This document shows, piece by piece, positions 10,411-21,514 of a stretch of DNA of 64,000 nucleotides; the stretch's first letter is position 1, and each line of letters begins with the position of its first letter. Below the pieces are notes generated by a model that was not told the origin of the DNA, did no database searches, and saw only the letters and a list, made by a program, of their open reading frames with translations. The translations under genes and the position numbers were made by a program. This DNA comes from Saccharina japonica (Eukaryota; Sar; Phaeophyceae; Laminariales; Laminariaceae), in assembly GCA_008828725.1 (NCBI GenBank), contig MEHQ01000917.1:134067-198066 (forward strand), in the 5' to 3' direction.

Positions 10411-10693
10411 GATGTGTGCTACGATAGAGGTAGAAGGTATACCTTTTTTTGGCTGAAATGTGTTCTGAACGACGGGGCTCCTTAACCCAAAACTGTCGGA
10501 ATTTCATTCTTGTGTTGCAATATGCTTCGTTGCATTATCAGACCATGGAATAGTTCATCGGGTACGTATTTAGCGTTTCCGTTGTCCCTTCAAAATCATT
10601 TAACTTACTGTTAGTATAGAGGTCCTCAAGTGGCCACCCTCAGAAGGCAAAACATGGCCTGTATGCAGGTGCACCTCTCTACCGTACCATGCG
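10411..10693 (+). mobile_element. GTGCTACGATAGAGGT element, copy 3, inside the RT
   Basis: A nearly complete copy separates the two halves of the reverse transcriptase. CCCCC precedes it (10,406-10,410) and follows it (10,694-10,698). Copy B of the retroelement has one continuous CCTCCGGCGAGAG at this point, so the insertion boundary is well supported. The duplication could be 5-7 bp. Confidence 0.75.
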
Positions 10694-10695
10694 CC

Positions 10696-11445
10696 CCCGG
10701 CGAGAGCTAGACGACACCAGCATCGTGATCAACCCCGCCAAGACCGTTGAACTACCACCGAAAGGAAGCACCCCGGCTGTCGAGGAGAGTCCGCTCCTGG
10801 AAAGCGTTGATGTCCGCATTACAAACAAAGGCGGGGTGACGGTAGTTGGTGTCCCGATCGGCATAGACGGACACGTGCTGGATTGAGCAATTGAGGTAGT
10901 GAAGGATGGAGGCGCGGACCGCCTTGCGTGCGCCCTCCTTAACATGCCGGACAAGCAAGGAAGCGGCTGCCCCCATCGCCATCGAAGCCCTTGGAAAGAG
11001 AACGAGTTGCTTTGACAGGGCTCTGGACACGGAGCTATCTCTCGAAGCTTACAGAAGGGCAGCCAACGGGGCACAATGGGTGCACGAGAAAATCCTCGAG
11101 CTACCGGGCGCACCGGAGGCACAGTCGTTTTTCCAGGAGGGGCGCCTGGATAATTCCGCTGATATTGTAGAAGCCCATTCTCGGCTTTCTACGGGAGCGA
11201 GAGAGCTAGGGCTACTGTCGACGGAAGCGAGGGGGATGTATTTCTGTATTGGGAGCACAGTTGGAGTTATGCCTGAGGTTCTCGCAGACCTCATTCTCCT
11301 GCTAGGAGACCTAGTGAGGAGGGGGCTCCCCCAATCGAGCTTATCCATCAGCTCGGATTTAGTTTGCGGGAGGTGGGAGACGCATGGAGGGCAACGAAGG
11401 AAGCTATGCCAAGCATCGACTAACTGCATTTACATTCAATTTTGA
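10696..11445 (+). pseudogene. Reverse transcriptase distal part, retroelement A
   Basis: The frame starting near 10,699 reads RRELDDTSIVINPAKTVELP and continues to VPIGIDGHVLD-stop at 10,886. A second frame (10,906-11,445) carries IAIEALGKRTSCFDRALD, GAQWVHEKILELPGA and GLLSTEARGMYF. Copy B has the matching INPAETVALPPKG and SLGQRTSYLERALD segments. This is the thumb and connection region that follows the RT palm in this element group. The stop and frame change between the two parts show decay. Confidence 0.6.
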
Positions 11446-11760
11446 GGCGCGCAAGCTCGCCCGGCATGTGTGCCCTTCGATGGACAGAGCCACAAACGAG
11501 TTCCAATAGCCGTGGAAAGCTTTTGGTACAGAGCCACAAACGGGCCTCTTCAGCCATGAAAACAAATCGGTACCTCGGGGTAGTAAGTGCGTCGACTAGC
11601 TGGCAGCAAGCATCGTTGGGGGGTGGGATCTAGGGCTCATGGAGAGGAATGGGGGGGGTGAAGGAACGCCTGCTGCACATCGTCTCGGTGACCACACAGG
11701 TCACCGTTTCACGGAGAATGTCGCGCATCAGTACCCAGCTTAGGGGTCGCCACGAAGCAC
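11395..11760 (+). pseudogene. Conserved C-terminal tail of retroelement A
   Basis: Frames contain KHRLTAFTFNFEARKLARHV, then LAASIVGGWD after further frameshifts. Copy B carries the corresponding LAASVVWRSDG and QIVSVTTQVALSRRVSHFKL. In a complete element this would be the C-terminal region; no endonuclease signature can be read. Similarity between copies fades after about 11,830. Confidence 0.45.
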
Positions 11761-11939
11761 GAAGGAGCTGGGGGGTGCGTGGGTGAGTGGATGACAGACT
11801 CACACCGAGGCGTGGGGATGGTGCCTGGACGAAGCTTATGATTTATCAGCAGAAGGTGGAGGAGCATGCATTGAGAAGGAACAAGCAGGACAACAAGCGC
11901 AGCAGATAGAGGTTATTTAAGCCGGAAGTCGGTACAAAG

Positions 11940-12075
11940 GAGAGTTAAACTTTATGCGTATGTTTTGTTTTGTTTTCCTCTTGGGATGCTTTTCCGGGAA
12001 TGTTTTCGAGTGATCAACGTTGAAGCTCGTGCTTCACATTGTCGAATGGCAAACTCAATAATAATAATAGTAGTA
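11940..12075 (-). repeat. ACGTTGATCACTC-family repeat, minus-strand copy
   Basis: GAGTGATCAACGTTGAAGC followed by CACATTGTCGAATGGC is the reverse complement of the dispersed family core. It abuts the end of retroelement A. Confidence 0.55.
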
Positions 12076-12079
12076 CCAA

Positions 12080-12560
12080 GCATGTTCGGGCACCATCTGC
12101 AACAAGCTGGACGATTGTCAACGTACCCAGAATAATCGTGTTGGATTTCTCCCGAAAACACGCGGGGGGCGGTGAAAAATGTACGCCAACCCTCGCAACC
12201 AGCGGGGACGATAAGTCTGGCGAAGTTATTGCGTGTCGATTCTGATTTTTGATGTCTGCCGCATCCCGCTTCTTCGCCCACCAGCACAATTGCTGGGCGC
12301 TTCCAGCCCCCCGCCCGCCCTCAGCACGGTACTACCGCACGCGCACAACTCCTAATCCCGCTACGGCACGGTTTATCCCACGCACAAAAGTATTAGTCAC
12401 AATAAAGTTGTGTCCATCAACCATGGCTGCCTGGATGCATTGTCCCCTCCTCCTACATCCGATCTCGGTAAACAAGTCGCTCAATCGAGGGGGCGGGCTA
12501 CCCCAAAATAACCGTCCCCAGTAGCGGCCCAAGCCCACCACACAAAGCATGTTTCTCCTG
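12080..12560. other. No recognised feature
   Basis: The interval holds mixed-composition sequence with short frames on both strands and no domain, splice context or repeat match that I can support. Confidence 0.4.
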
Positions 12561-14760
12561 TGTGCATGGATGCCACATTCCCCGCACCGAATTGAAAGCA
12601 ACAGCGCCCAGAGCGCCCAACCACCGGCTCTTCTACCCTCGCAGGAAACACACTACTACCATCAAAAACGGTACAGTGCGACCGCTTCTCACCTACAGTG
12701 CAACAAATATGAAACCGACTTAATGGTATATTTCTTCTATCCTGGCACGCTCTCGACCCGTCCCTCCCCCGCACGCTCCGATATACTACGTGTGGTATCA
12801 TAGAAGGAACAAAGATGTTACAAAGGGATACCCCCATACATTGCCATACACAGCAAACAGTGAGGGGGTGGTAGCAGGGAGCTATATCGATGCAGTTGGT
12901 CTAAACATCTAAACACGCAGCTACGGTAAAACGCCGCAAGCTATCCTGCATAAAGGCGGACACCATTGTGTAAAACCAAGCAAGCCTCCACATATACTGC
13001 GCAGCAGTTTTACTGCGAAACACATAGATAGATAGACGAACGACAAACAACTAAGAACAGACGAACAACATAATCCAAGGACACTTTACGACACATCCTT
13101 TAAATATGGCGTCTGCTAGACGTTGCACCGCGCATCTACTCAAAACTCATGGGTCACCGCAGAGGGAACACATAAAGCACCTCGCAAGTATCGGCAACGA
13201 AAGTGTTGGAAATCAAGTGAAGGATACTGCGACGAGTGCATCCACACGAACCGCTTCTCGACTACAGATACAACAAATAAATAGGAAACCGACTTAACGG
13301 CACCTTTCTTTTAACCTGGCACGCTCTCGACCCAACCCCCCCCCACGCGCTCCGATATATTACGTGTGCTACCATCATAGAGGGAAAAAAACGTAACAGA
13401 GGGATACTCCCATACATTGCCATACGCAGCAGCAAGCAGTGAATGGGTGGTGACAGGGACATACATATCGATGACGTTGGTCAAAGCGTGCAGCTAGGGG
13501 AAAATGCCGCACGCTGTGCTACAGAAAGAAGGACACCATTGTGTAAAACCAAGCAAGGAGTATCTCCACATACACTTCGAAGCAGTTTCGCCGAGAAATA
13601 TTATAGACGAAAGACAAACAAAGAACAGACGAGCACCATATAATCAAAGGAAGCTTTAAAGACATGTCCTCTAACTATGGCTCCTAATAGACGTTGCACC
13701 GTGCATCTACTCAAACTCATGGGCCGCCGCAGAGTCAACATATACCATGGTAAACCATCTACTAGTAGGAATTATTGGCAACGAAAGTGTTGGAAGTCAA
13801 AGGAGTGATACTGCAACGAACGCTTCCACACGAACCGCTTATCGCCTACAGACAGTACAACAAATAGGAAACCGACTTAACGGCATCTTTCTTTTAACCT
13901 GGCACGCTCTCGACCCCCCCACGCGCTCCGATATATTACGTGTGCTATCATAGAAGGAACAAACATGTTACAAAGGGATACCCACATGCATTGCCATACA
14001 CAGCAAGCAGCAGTGAGTGGGTGGTAACAGGGACATACATAGATGGAGTTGGTCTAAACGTGCTGCTATGGAAAAATGCCTCACGCTATCCTACAGAAAG
14101 GGCGGACGCCGTTGTGTGAAACCAAGTCGAGTTTCACCGGGAAACGAAAGACAAACGACGAAAAACAGACGAACACCATAACACTTTCCGACGTATCCTC
14201 TAAAAATGGCGTCTGCTAGACGTTGCACCGCGCATCTACTCAAACCCATGGGCCACCGCAGGGTAAACATATAAACCGCCTCGCAAATATCGGCAACGAC
14301 TGTGTTGGAAGCCAAGGGAGGGGTACTGCGACGAATGCATCTACACAGACCGCTTATCGCCTACAGATAGTACAACAAATAGGAAACCGACTTAACGGCA
14401 TCTTTATTTTTAACCTGGCACGCTCTCGACCCCCCCCCCGCCACGCGCTCCGATACATTACGTGTGCTATCATAGAAGGAACAAAAATGTTACAAAGGGA
14501 TACCCCCATACATTGCCATACACATCAGCAGTGAGTGGGTGGCAACAGGGAAATATGTCGATGCAGTTGGTCTAAACATGCAGCTAGGGTAAAACGCCGC
14601 ACGCTGTCCTCCATAAAGACGGACACCATTGTGTAAAACCAAGCACGCCTCCACAGATACCTTGTAGCAGGTTTTACCGGCAACTAGACAAAATATAAAA
14701 CGCTAAACAGACGAACCCCATATTCAAAGGACACTTCAAGACATACCTACTACTGTAGTA
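12560..14760 (+). repeat. Tandem array of ~520-575 bp units
   Basis: Four units follow one another, anchored on a shared CGCTCCGATATA-type motif at 12,774, 13,348, 13,924 and 14,446 (spacings 574, 576, 522). Each repeats GGCACGCTCTCGAC plus a C-run, ATTGCCATACACAGCA, AAAACGCCGCACGCT, CACCATTGTGTAAAACC, and a block holding AGACGTTGCACCGCGCATC. One diverged unit exists at 40,765 in the second duplication copy. No frame is conserved across units, so I regard it as non-coding. Confidence 0.7.
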
Positions 14761-17700
14761 TCGTCTTGCTATGGCTCCTACTACGTAGACGTTTGCACCG
14801 CACATCTACCCAACCTCATGGACCGCCCCAGAGTTAACAGATATACCACCTGACATTATTGGCAACGAACATATGGAAATCGTGGGAGGGATACTGCAAC
14901 GGACTCGTCCACACGTAGCCGTAAGAAAGGAAGCCACCCTACACAACACGCTTAGTGCACCGGAAGCCTGCGAACGTCACGGGATATCCTTGGTATATCC
15001 CCAGGTAGCCCACCTTGGACATGCACTACATGTATGTTTGTGTGCAACGAACAACGCTGCTGCAGCACATCGCGCACAGCAGCAGCCCTTCAAATATGGT
15101 CACACGCAGCGACAATAACGTCCTCAACCTGCCATCTGCAGATCATGTAGCTAGCCAGCAAGGCTAATCCTATGCGGAGTAGTCATCCTCGCGTTTGGTC
15201 ATCTACAGCAGTAGTGGCAGCACCTCATTTGGGCACACCCGCGCATACCCATGCTCTCGAGTCAAGTGCTACCTGCTTTGCGCCTTAGACCCACACTGCA
15301 ACCGACACCGCCGTCGTGGCTTAGTTACCGTATAGTTACCCGTGTACCAGGTATACCGTATGTCCACGTCTATCTCCTGAATTCACTATATCCGATAGTC
15401 CACGAGATAGACAGACGTTGAACTGCCATGTATACCGTACGTCCTCGTCTATCCAATAAATTCACTCTGTCCGAGGTAGTCCACGATATAGACGTTGAAC
15501 TGCCGTGGTTGTTGGACCAGCAGCCCACATGTGCCAGCCTTGGCGTTGGAGTCTGCCTCTTTCGCACCTGCATGGAGGCGCGGGCCGCGAGGTGGTTAGG
15601 CGCTGGCGACTGTTGGTACTTCGAGTGGCGAGCACCAGCTTTTGACAGGAAACGGTTCTGGTATTCCGTTCAATGTTTTTTTTGTTTTTGCAACTCGGGC
15701 CGGCCAAGGGCACGATGGGGGGCATTCTTCGCCGTGTGTCTGTGCATGACCTTCGTTATGACTTCAAACTGAGCGAAACAATGCCCAAGTACGTACCGGG
15801 TTTTGGGTCTACCTGTCAAGAACGATAGGTGGGAGCACACCCATCCTCTACAACCCCGGAGACATACACCAACGCTGGTACAGCAGTTATCTGTACGCGA
15901 ACTACAATAGCGCCGCGCAGAAACGAGGCTCACAACCTGAAACACACGTTTACCAGTACATTGACCTTGCATGTGCGCAGCCTACGCATCCAAAAATTTT
16001 CTCGATCCACGCCCAGCTGTTCATCAGGAACACCCCCTCCACGATTTCATGTTGAAAGCCACAGCAAACACCAGACTTACTACAGTAGTAGGTTAGGTAC
16101 AATCCTTCCAAGCGGAACCTGTTCAATCGAATTATGAGACGGGGCTCATAACCTGTGCCAAGAATGCTCCAACTTTTGCAGCTATACTATGTTCTGATCG
16201 ACCAACTGTGCTGGTCATTAGACACGCCTCCGCCGTCATGGTACGAGTATGTATATAGAAAGCCACGGTAGGCTCCGATAAACTCAGTCTAGCTACGTCT
16301 ACGAGCCTTAAAGCGGAACCTGCTCGATCAGAATGCTCCAACTTATATATATATATATATGTACTAAGTATACCTTACTTATCGAGTTTCGTTTCAATGA
16401 CGCTTACCTTATTTATGTCCATGGCCGTCACCACTGTCGGTGCTGTCGCTGCTGCCACTGCTGTCACTGCTGCTCTTCTTGTAGCCATCATCGCTGCTGC
16501 TGTCGCTGCAGCCGCTGCTGTCACTGCTGTCGCTGCTGTCACTGCTGTCGCTGCTGTCGCTGCTGCCACTGCTGCTGCTGCTGCTGCTGCTGCTGCTACT
16601 GCTGTCGCTGCTGTCGCTGCTGTGACCACTGCTGTCGCTGCTGTGACCACTGCTGTGACCACTGCTGTCGCTACTGCCACTGCTGTCGCTGCTGCCGCTG
16701 CTGTCGCTGCTGTCGCTACTGCCGCTGCTGTCGCTGCTTCCCTTGCCGCCACCGCCGCCGCCGCCGCCGCCATACTTGTTGGTGAGGGACCTGGTGTGCT
16801 TCCCCCACTTTTTGTGTTCATCATCGCTGCTGCTGTCGCTGCTGTCGCTGCTGCCATTCTTGTGACCATCATCGCTGCTGCCGCTGCTGTCGCTGCTGCT
16901 ACTGCTGTCGCTGCTGTCGCTGCTGTGACCACTGCTGTCGCTGCTGTCGCTGCTGTGACCACTGCTGTCGCTGCTGCTGTCGCTACTGCCACTGTTGTCG
17001 CTGCTGTGATCACTGCTGTCGCTGCTGCCACTGTCGCTGCTGCTGTCGCTGCTGTCGCTACTACCGCTGTCGCTGCTTCCCTTTTTGTGGCCATCATCGC
17101 TGCTGCTGTCGCTGCTGTCGCTGCTGTCGCTGCTGTCGCTGCTGCTGCTGCTACCGCTGTCGTTGCTGCCCTTTTTGTGGCCATCATCACTGCCGCTGTC
17201 GCTGCTACCGCTGCTGTCGCTGCTACCACTACCGTCGCTGCTACCGCTGCTGTCGCTGCTGCCCTTTCCACCACCACCGCCACCATACTTGTTAGTGAGG
17301 GACCTGGTGTGCTTTCCCCACTTTTTGTGTTCATCATCGCTGCTGCTGTCGCTGCTGCCTTTGCTGTCGCTGCTGCCGCCACTGCTGTCGCTGCTGCCCT
17401 TTTTGTGACCATCATGGCTGCCGTCGCTGCTGCCACTGCTGTCGCTGCTGCTACTGCTACTACTGTCGCTGCTGTCACTGCTGCCCATTTTGTGGCCACC
17501 ATCGCTGCTGCTGTCGCTGTCGCTGCTGCTGTCGCTGCTGCTGTCGCTGCTGTCGCTGCTGTCGCTGCTGCCACCACCACCGCCGCCGTGGTCGCACTCG
17601 TGCTTGTAGTCGACCTTGATGCGTTCGTCGCAGCCGTATTTGTATTCGTCGTGGTCCCAGCCGTCATTTATCGTGCGAAGGCGGAAACCATACTCGTCGT

Positions 17701-18133
17701 AGCCTGCGCAGTCGTTGTGAACGTCGGGTGTGCGCCGGCGGTAGCCGTCCGGGGTGTACTCCTGGCAATCATCGTAGTTTCCGTTGGCGTGGCCGCTTTC
17801 TTGCCAAGTAAGGAGGCGCTTCAAGGCGTTGCCCGATTTCACCTGGTGATACGAAAAATATATAATTATGCAGCAAAGCCGTGGAAGGCATCGGCAACAC
17901 ACAGTATGCCGCGGGGAGCCGCGGGGAGAAGAGGTGAGTTTAGACAACTGAAAGCGTATCCGTTCGCTGATTGTAAATGAAAGTCCAGAGACAACGTCTC
18001 AGGGCCTGAACAATACGAGCACCATAAAATGGGTACCAACAGAGACATAAATAGTTCACGGGTGGACAGACATCTTGCCCCCCTCCCCCCCCCCCCTACC
18101 ACAAAAGCCAACTTCGAAATTCACAAACCATAC
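14446..18133. repeat. Segmental duplication, copy 1
   Basis: This block aligns collinearly and in the same orientation to 40,765-44,912. The alignment covers the last tandem unit, the GAAGCCACCCTACACAACAC block, the GTAGCCCACCTTGGAC block, the GGCTCACAACCTG block, the Ser/Asp-repeat exon and its upstream flank. It diverges after about 18,133. Sequence 15,120-16,400 outside the exon shows nucleotide similarity without a conserved reading frame. Confidence 0.75.
16409..17842 (-). CDS. Ser/Asp-repeat acidic protein, terminal coding exon (copy 1)
   Basis: The minus-strand frame encodes 477 residues from an acceptor-like CACCAG before codon VKSGN to a TAA stop. An N-terminal region of about 90 residues (GYRRRTPDV, DCAGYDEYGFRLRT, DEYKYGC, HECDH) holds four cysteines. 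It leads into several hundred residues of DSSDSSD-type repeats, broken by DDGHKKGSS modules and two longer [14 protein letters not shown] modules. Composition recalls heavily phosphorylatable secreted matrix proteins, but no homologue is recognised. The minus frame is preferred over the equally open plus frame because differences from copy 2 fall largely at its third codon positions and conserve Cys, Tyr and Arg. GGTAAG, a donor consensus, begins right after the stop. The first exon and any signal peptide are not identified; a short frame beginning MSLLVPILWCSYCSG at 18,0xx is only a candidate. Confidence 0.6.
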   Translation of the reverse strand: MKSGNALKRLLTWQESGHANGNYDDCQEYTPDGYRRRTPDVHNDCAGYDEYGFRLRTINDGWDHDEYKYGCDERIKVDYKHECDHGGGGGGSSDSSDSSDSSSDSSSDSDSSSDGGHKMGSSDSSDSSSSSSSDSSGSSDGSHDGHKKGSSDSSGGSSDSKGSSDSSSDDEHKKWGKHTRSLTNKYGGGGGGKGSSDSSGSSDGSGSSDSSGSSDSGSDDGHKKGSNDSGSSSSSDSSDSSDSSDSSSDDGHKKGSSDSGSSDSSDSSSDSGSSDSSDHSSDNSGSSDSSSDSSGHSSDSSDSSGHSSDSSDSSSSSDSSGSSDDGHKNGSSDSSDSSSDDEHKKWGKHTRSLTNKYGGGGGGGGGKGSSDSSGSSDSSDSSGSSDSSGSSDSSGHSSGHSSDSSGHSSDSSDSSSSSSSSSSSSGSSDSSDSSDSSDSSDSSGCSDSSSDDGYKKSSSDSSGSSDSTDSGDGHGHK

Positions 18134-18239
18134 CACGAGTTATCACAACGTCACAAGTGCAAGACATTTTGGCGACATATGAGAACGGTTTGCAGCTTAG
18201 CAGCACATTCTCAATGTCTTACTACGTGTTTTTCAAGGT

Positions 18240-18620
18240 TGCAGTTTGTACTCAAGTAGAGGGGGAGGAGGGCCGAGCACCTGCACATACACTGTGCTGC
18301 CTTTCCAGGTAGTAGCTCACCTCCAAAACATGTTGTGCGAGCTGTATAACATTTCCGTAACTCATTATCTATATATCAATGGGTTTTTACGTTGGTTTGT
18401 TTTATCAGAGGGGGGGCACAGGGCCGAAGCGGAGAGGAGCTGGCTACGGCATGCAGCTGAGGACGCCAAGAGAGGCGACCAGGAGGATCAGAGGGGGGGA
18501 GGGGGGGGCGGTGTTTCGTCTGTCTGACCGAACATAAGCTGTGCTGTCACGCTGTGTCTGTACGTTCGGTTTGCCAGGTGGCAGATCTCCAAAACACAAT
18601 TAATTTGCGGACTGTTGCAA
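18240..18620 (+). repeat. Two related G-run blocks
   Basis: GAGGGGGAGGAGGG near 18,260 and GAGGGGGGGAGGGGGGGC near 18,492 each precede similar sequence: CTGTGCTG, then a CCAGGT-GT/GG-AG block, then CTCCAAAACA. It looks like an old local duplication of about 240 bp. No gene is seen. Confidence 0.35.
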
Positions 18621-18951
18621 CCACGCCAACAGCTGCTATGTTGGCACATTGCGCGTGTTTATTCGGTTGGTATGCGTATTGAGGAGCGACGTACGAGAGA
18701 GGAGCATAACCCAAAAAGCGAAGCGGTTGGTTAAGCCGGACACCAACACGTTTCAACATCCTTTCGGGCCAGGCCGGGCACAGTACCCACGCTCGCTGAA
18801 ATCGGACTGCAAGTAAGTATGTTACGGGCGGATCTGCCAATGAATCCGGAAAGGTAAGGACCGTTTCAGTATTAATAGGCATGCACGCACCCAACCGGTT
18901 CTCGTATATGTAACCCATTACAAACCATACTGTACATATGGGTATGGATGG

Positions 18952-19625
18952 GTGGAACTAACCACTATTATTATTATGGGCAGCGGCCAAAAAAAGATAT
19001 ACCTGGTCCGTTTGCGGCCAAAAACAGGTACATACTTAAAATCAAGTCAAAAACGCACTCCACGTGCCCTGCCATTGGTCCAAAACTCGTTGTACCGGTT
19101 TTTTGCCTCTTTAAAACCCAGGTATACCTGATTTTGTCTACTCTGCTTGACTTTCACCTTTTTTTTGTCGTTTTTAAGCCAATCAGAGGCCCTTCATAGT
19201 TCCACCCTATGCCCCCTACACAAATGCCGACGTACGCGGAGACCCCCTTGTCCCTTTGCACCTCGAACTACATGCCACTCGAGCGACACACACATATATC
19301 TGCCTGCACACCTCCGCCGAAATAATACGAGATAGAAGGCTACCCTTCGGGATTGTGGTTGACTTGGAATACCAGGGGTGTCGCAAGCTGAGAAGGGAAC
19401 ATACAGCAGCAGGCGTTCGTTCCTCGTACTATTAATAGTAGCTACTCGTATACGTAGCCACCGGGCGAGCACGAAGAACATGAAAAAACTCTACTTTGCG
19501 TTGCAAGGAACGGCAGGTTCGTGGGGTGCGTTTTAAACTTGATTTTAGTATGTACCTGTTTTTGGCCCCGAACGGACCAGGTGTACCTGTTTTTGACCGC
19601 TGCCCTATTATTATTCCATGTACCA
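18952..19625. repeat. Inverted pair of a ~110 bp repeat
   Basis: The left arm (18,965-19,070) reads GGGCAGCGGCC, CCTGGTCCGTTTGCGGCC and AAAAACAGGTACATACTT. The right arm (19,510-19,615) is its imperfect reverse complement. The ~450 bp spacer has no recognised gene. The pair could be the ends of a larger element. Confidence 0.45.
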
Positions 19626-19699
19626 TCTGACAATGTGCAGAGCTTATTCCAATCAATCCACCCGCATATAGGCTATACTACAGGGGTCCGCATAAAAGT

Positions 19700-20230
19700 T
19701 AGACCTGTTTTTTTTTTAACTCTGCCGATACCTTTACTGAAAGAACGAAGGCAACAAATCACACGCCGTTTGTGTCCAACGGTGCCGTGAGTAAAAATGA
19801 AAATTCGCGTACGTTTGCGTCTTTTGTTTTCATGTATTTTTTGTTTAGTATTCACCTCCGAAGGCAGATTTCGTATGGGATTCCAAATGGCCAATTTTCA
19901 ATACACCACTCATTTCCCGAAGGCTATGAAAATCACATTCTAGACACAATATTCAAAATGTAATCACGGAGAATTGTGGTGATAGGCTATACGATCATCA
20001 TCCAACTTGTTTTGGTGAAAAATATTCTTTTTTGATGGCGCTGAAAAAAAATCCGTTTCTGGGTTTTTTCCTTGCACCCCGTCCTCGTTCACCCAGAAAA
20101 CCAGCTAAAAAACACTCATTCGTGCGAGAGGGGGTGTGTTATTTTATCATCGGGGTGTGGTGTGGTACGGTACGACGAGAGAAGAAAACACGGGGGACAT
20201 TTACTGCGTATTAAATGATTATTATCATTC
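19700..20230. other. AT-rich stretch without recognised genes
   Basis: Short frames only. No motif, repeat match or splice context is strong enough to report. Confidence 0.35.
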
Positions 20231-20234
20231 TTGC

Positions 20235-21330
20235 CATCCATCTGACAATGGTTGGTGTGTTGTGCATGAATGAGCTTCAACGTTGATCAGTCAGAAACAC
20301 TCCGAAAGAAGAAAACCGTGGAGGAAACAAAAAAAGCAGTCCTATCATATACGCACAAATCATAACCCTCTTCTGTACCTACTTCCGGCTTGAGCTCAAT
20401 CTACGACTTCACTTGCTGTCCTTGCTCCTTCCCTCTCGTTGCGTACCGTACTTTACAAATTGAACTCTCAGCTGACGTATTCATACTATTAATACAGTAT
20501 CTTTATTGAGGTATCCCCTTTGCCATCTGACAATGATGTGCAGGTCTTATTTCAAGCATACCATTCGCATAATGTATACCTATCAATCGCCCCTGGATAC
20601 TTGACAAACTTACACCAATAATGCAGTCCACCTTATTAATTGTATTGCTATATTTTCGATTGCGTTTGACACCCAACAATGTGCTGCATGAACTTCAACG
20701 TTGATCACATTTTCCAAAATAACAAAACGAATACATGATTTCCACACCTCGGTCGGGCAAATCGTCGATTCTTACTTGATGATCTACTGTAGATAGTTCA
20801 TGGGCGATATATTACTGATCTGTATGATCTGTATGATCTGCATGATCTGTATGATTTGTATGATCTAGCTCATGTTGCCGGGTGGGAGCCATACAATCTG
20901 CATGATCTACAACAGTAGCTTTTGGGTTTGTACTTCGCAGATTTTTCACAACGGCAGGTGAGGAACTGGGTGGTCTGAATCATGATCTATCTGTAGATGA
21001 TCTATCTGTAGATGATATGTTCGAGATTTACCACCCGACAAATGTGCCGCGTGAGCTTCAACGTTCATCACCCATAAACACCCCTCAAACAAAAAGGAGA
21101 ACAACCACATTATTATTGAGTGTGCCCCCCGACAAATGTGCCGCGTGACCTTCAACGTTGATCACCCATAAATACCCCACGAACAAGAAAAACACACAGA
21201 TACAGTGTAATTGTATTCGTCACCTGGCAATGTGCAGCTTGAGCTTCAATTTCAACACTGATCACTCAGAAATATCCCCTCCCCGAAAAAAGAAAACCAA
21301 GGGAACTCAAAACGAAAAGAAAACATGTGG
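20235..21330 (+). repeat. Cluster of ACGTTGATCACTCA-family copies
   Basis: Four to six partial copies of the dispersed family lie close together, with cores near 20,275, 20,695, 21,055, 21,150 and 21,240. Between them are a GATCTGTAT 9-bp satellite (20,812-20,870) next to a CGGGTGGGAGCC block, and a short CTATCTGTAGATGAT run (20,983-21,015). There is no coding sequence. Confidence 0.55.
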
Positions 21331-21348
21331 GACTATAGCAGTAGCCTC

Positions 21349-21436
21349 TTGAACTACAGTAGCCTATTGGACTACAGTAGTCTATTGGGCTACTGTAGCC
21401 TATTGGACTACAAAGGCATATTGGACTACAGTATCT
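21349..21436 (+). repeat. TATTGGACTACAGTAG tandem repeat
   Basis: About five diverged units of CTACAGTAGCCTATTGGA, 18-21 bp each. Confidence 0.6.
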
Positions 21437-21514
21437 TCAACGTTGATCACTCATAAACAGCTTCAAAAAGAAGGACACCAAGGCAAACGAAAAAGTATTC
21501 CTACTGTACTCTTA

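Larger units (their letters stand above)
4020..11940 (+). mobile_element. Degenerate non-LTR-type retroelement, copy A
   Basis: This GC-rich island of nearly 8 kb aligns piecewise and in order to the minus-strand block at 32,890-36,460 (copy B). Shared pieces are the 5' part (4,020-4,930), a RING-like segment (8,700-9,090) and the distal reverse-transcriptase and C-terminal part (10,696-11,830). Within it are reverse-transcriptase blocks near 9,970-10,400 and 10,690-11,450. No LTRs were found, and no poly-A tail is clear at 11,940. Every coding section is broken by frameshifts and stops. Two later insertions interrupt it, at 4,247-4,353 and 10,411-10,693. The lineage within non-LTR elements is not resolved. 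Confidence 0.7.
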
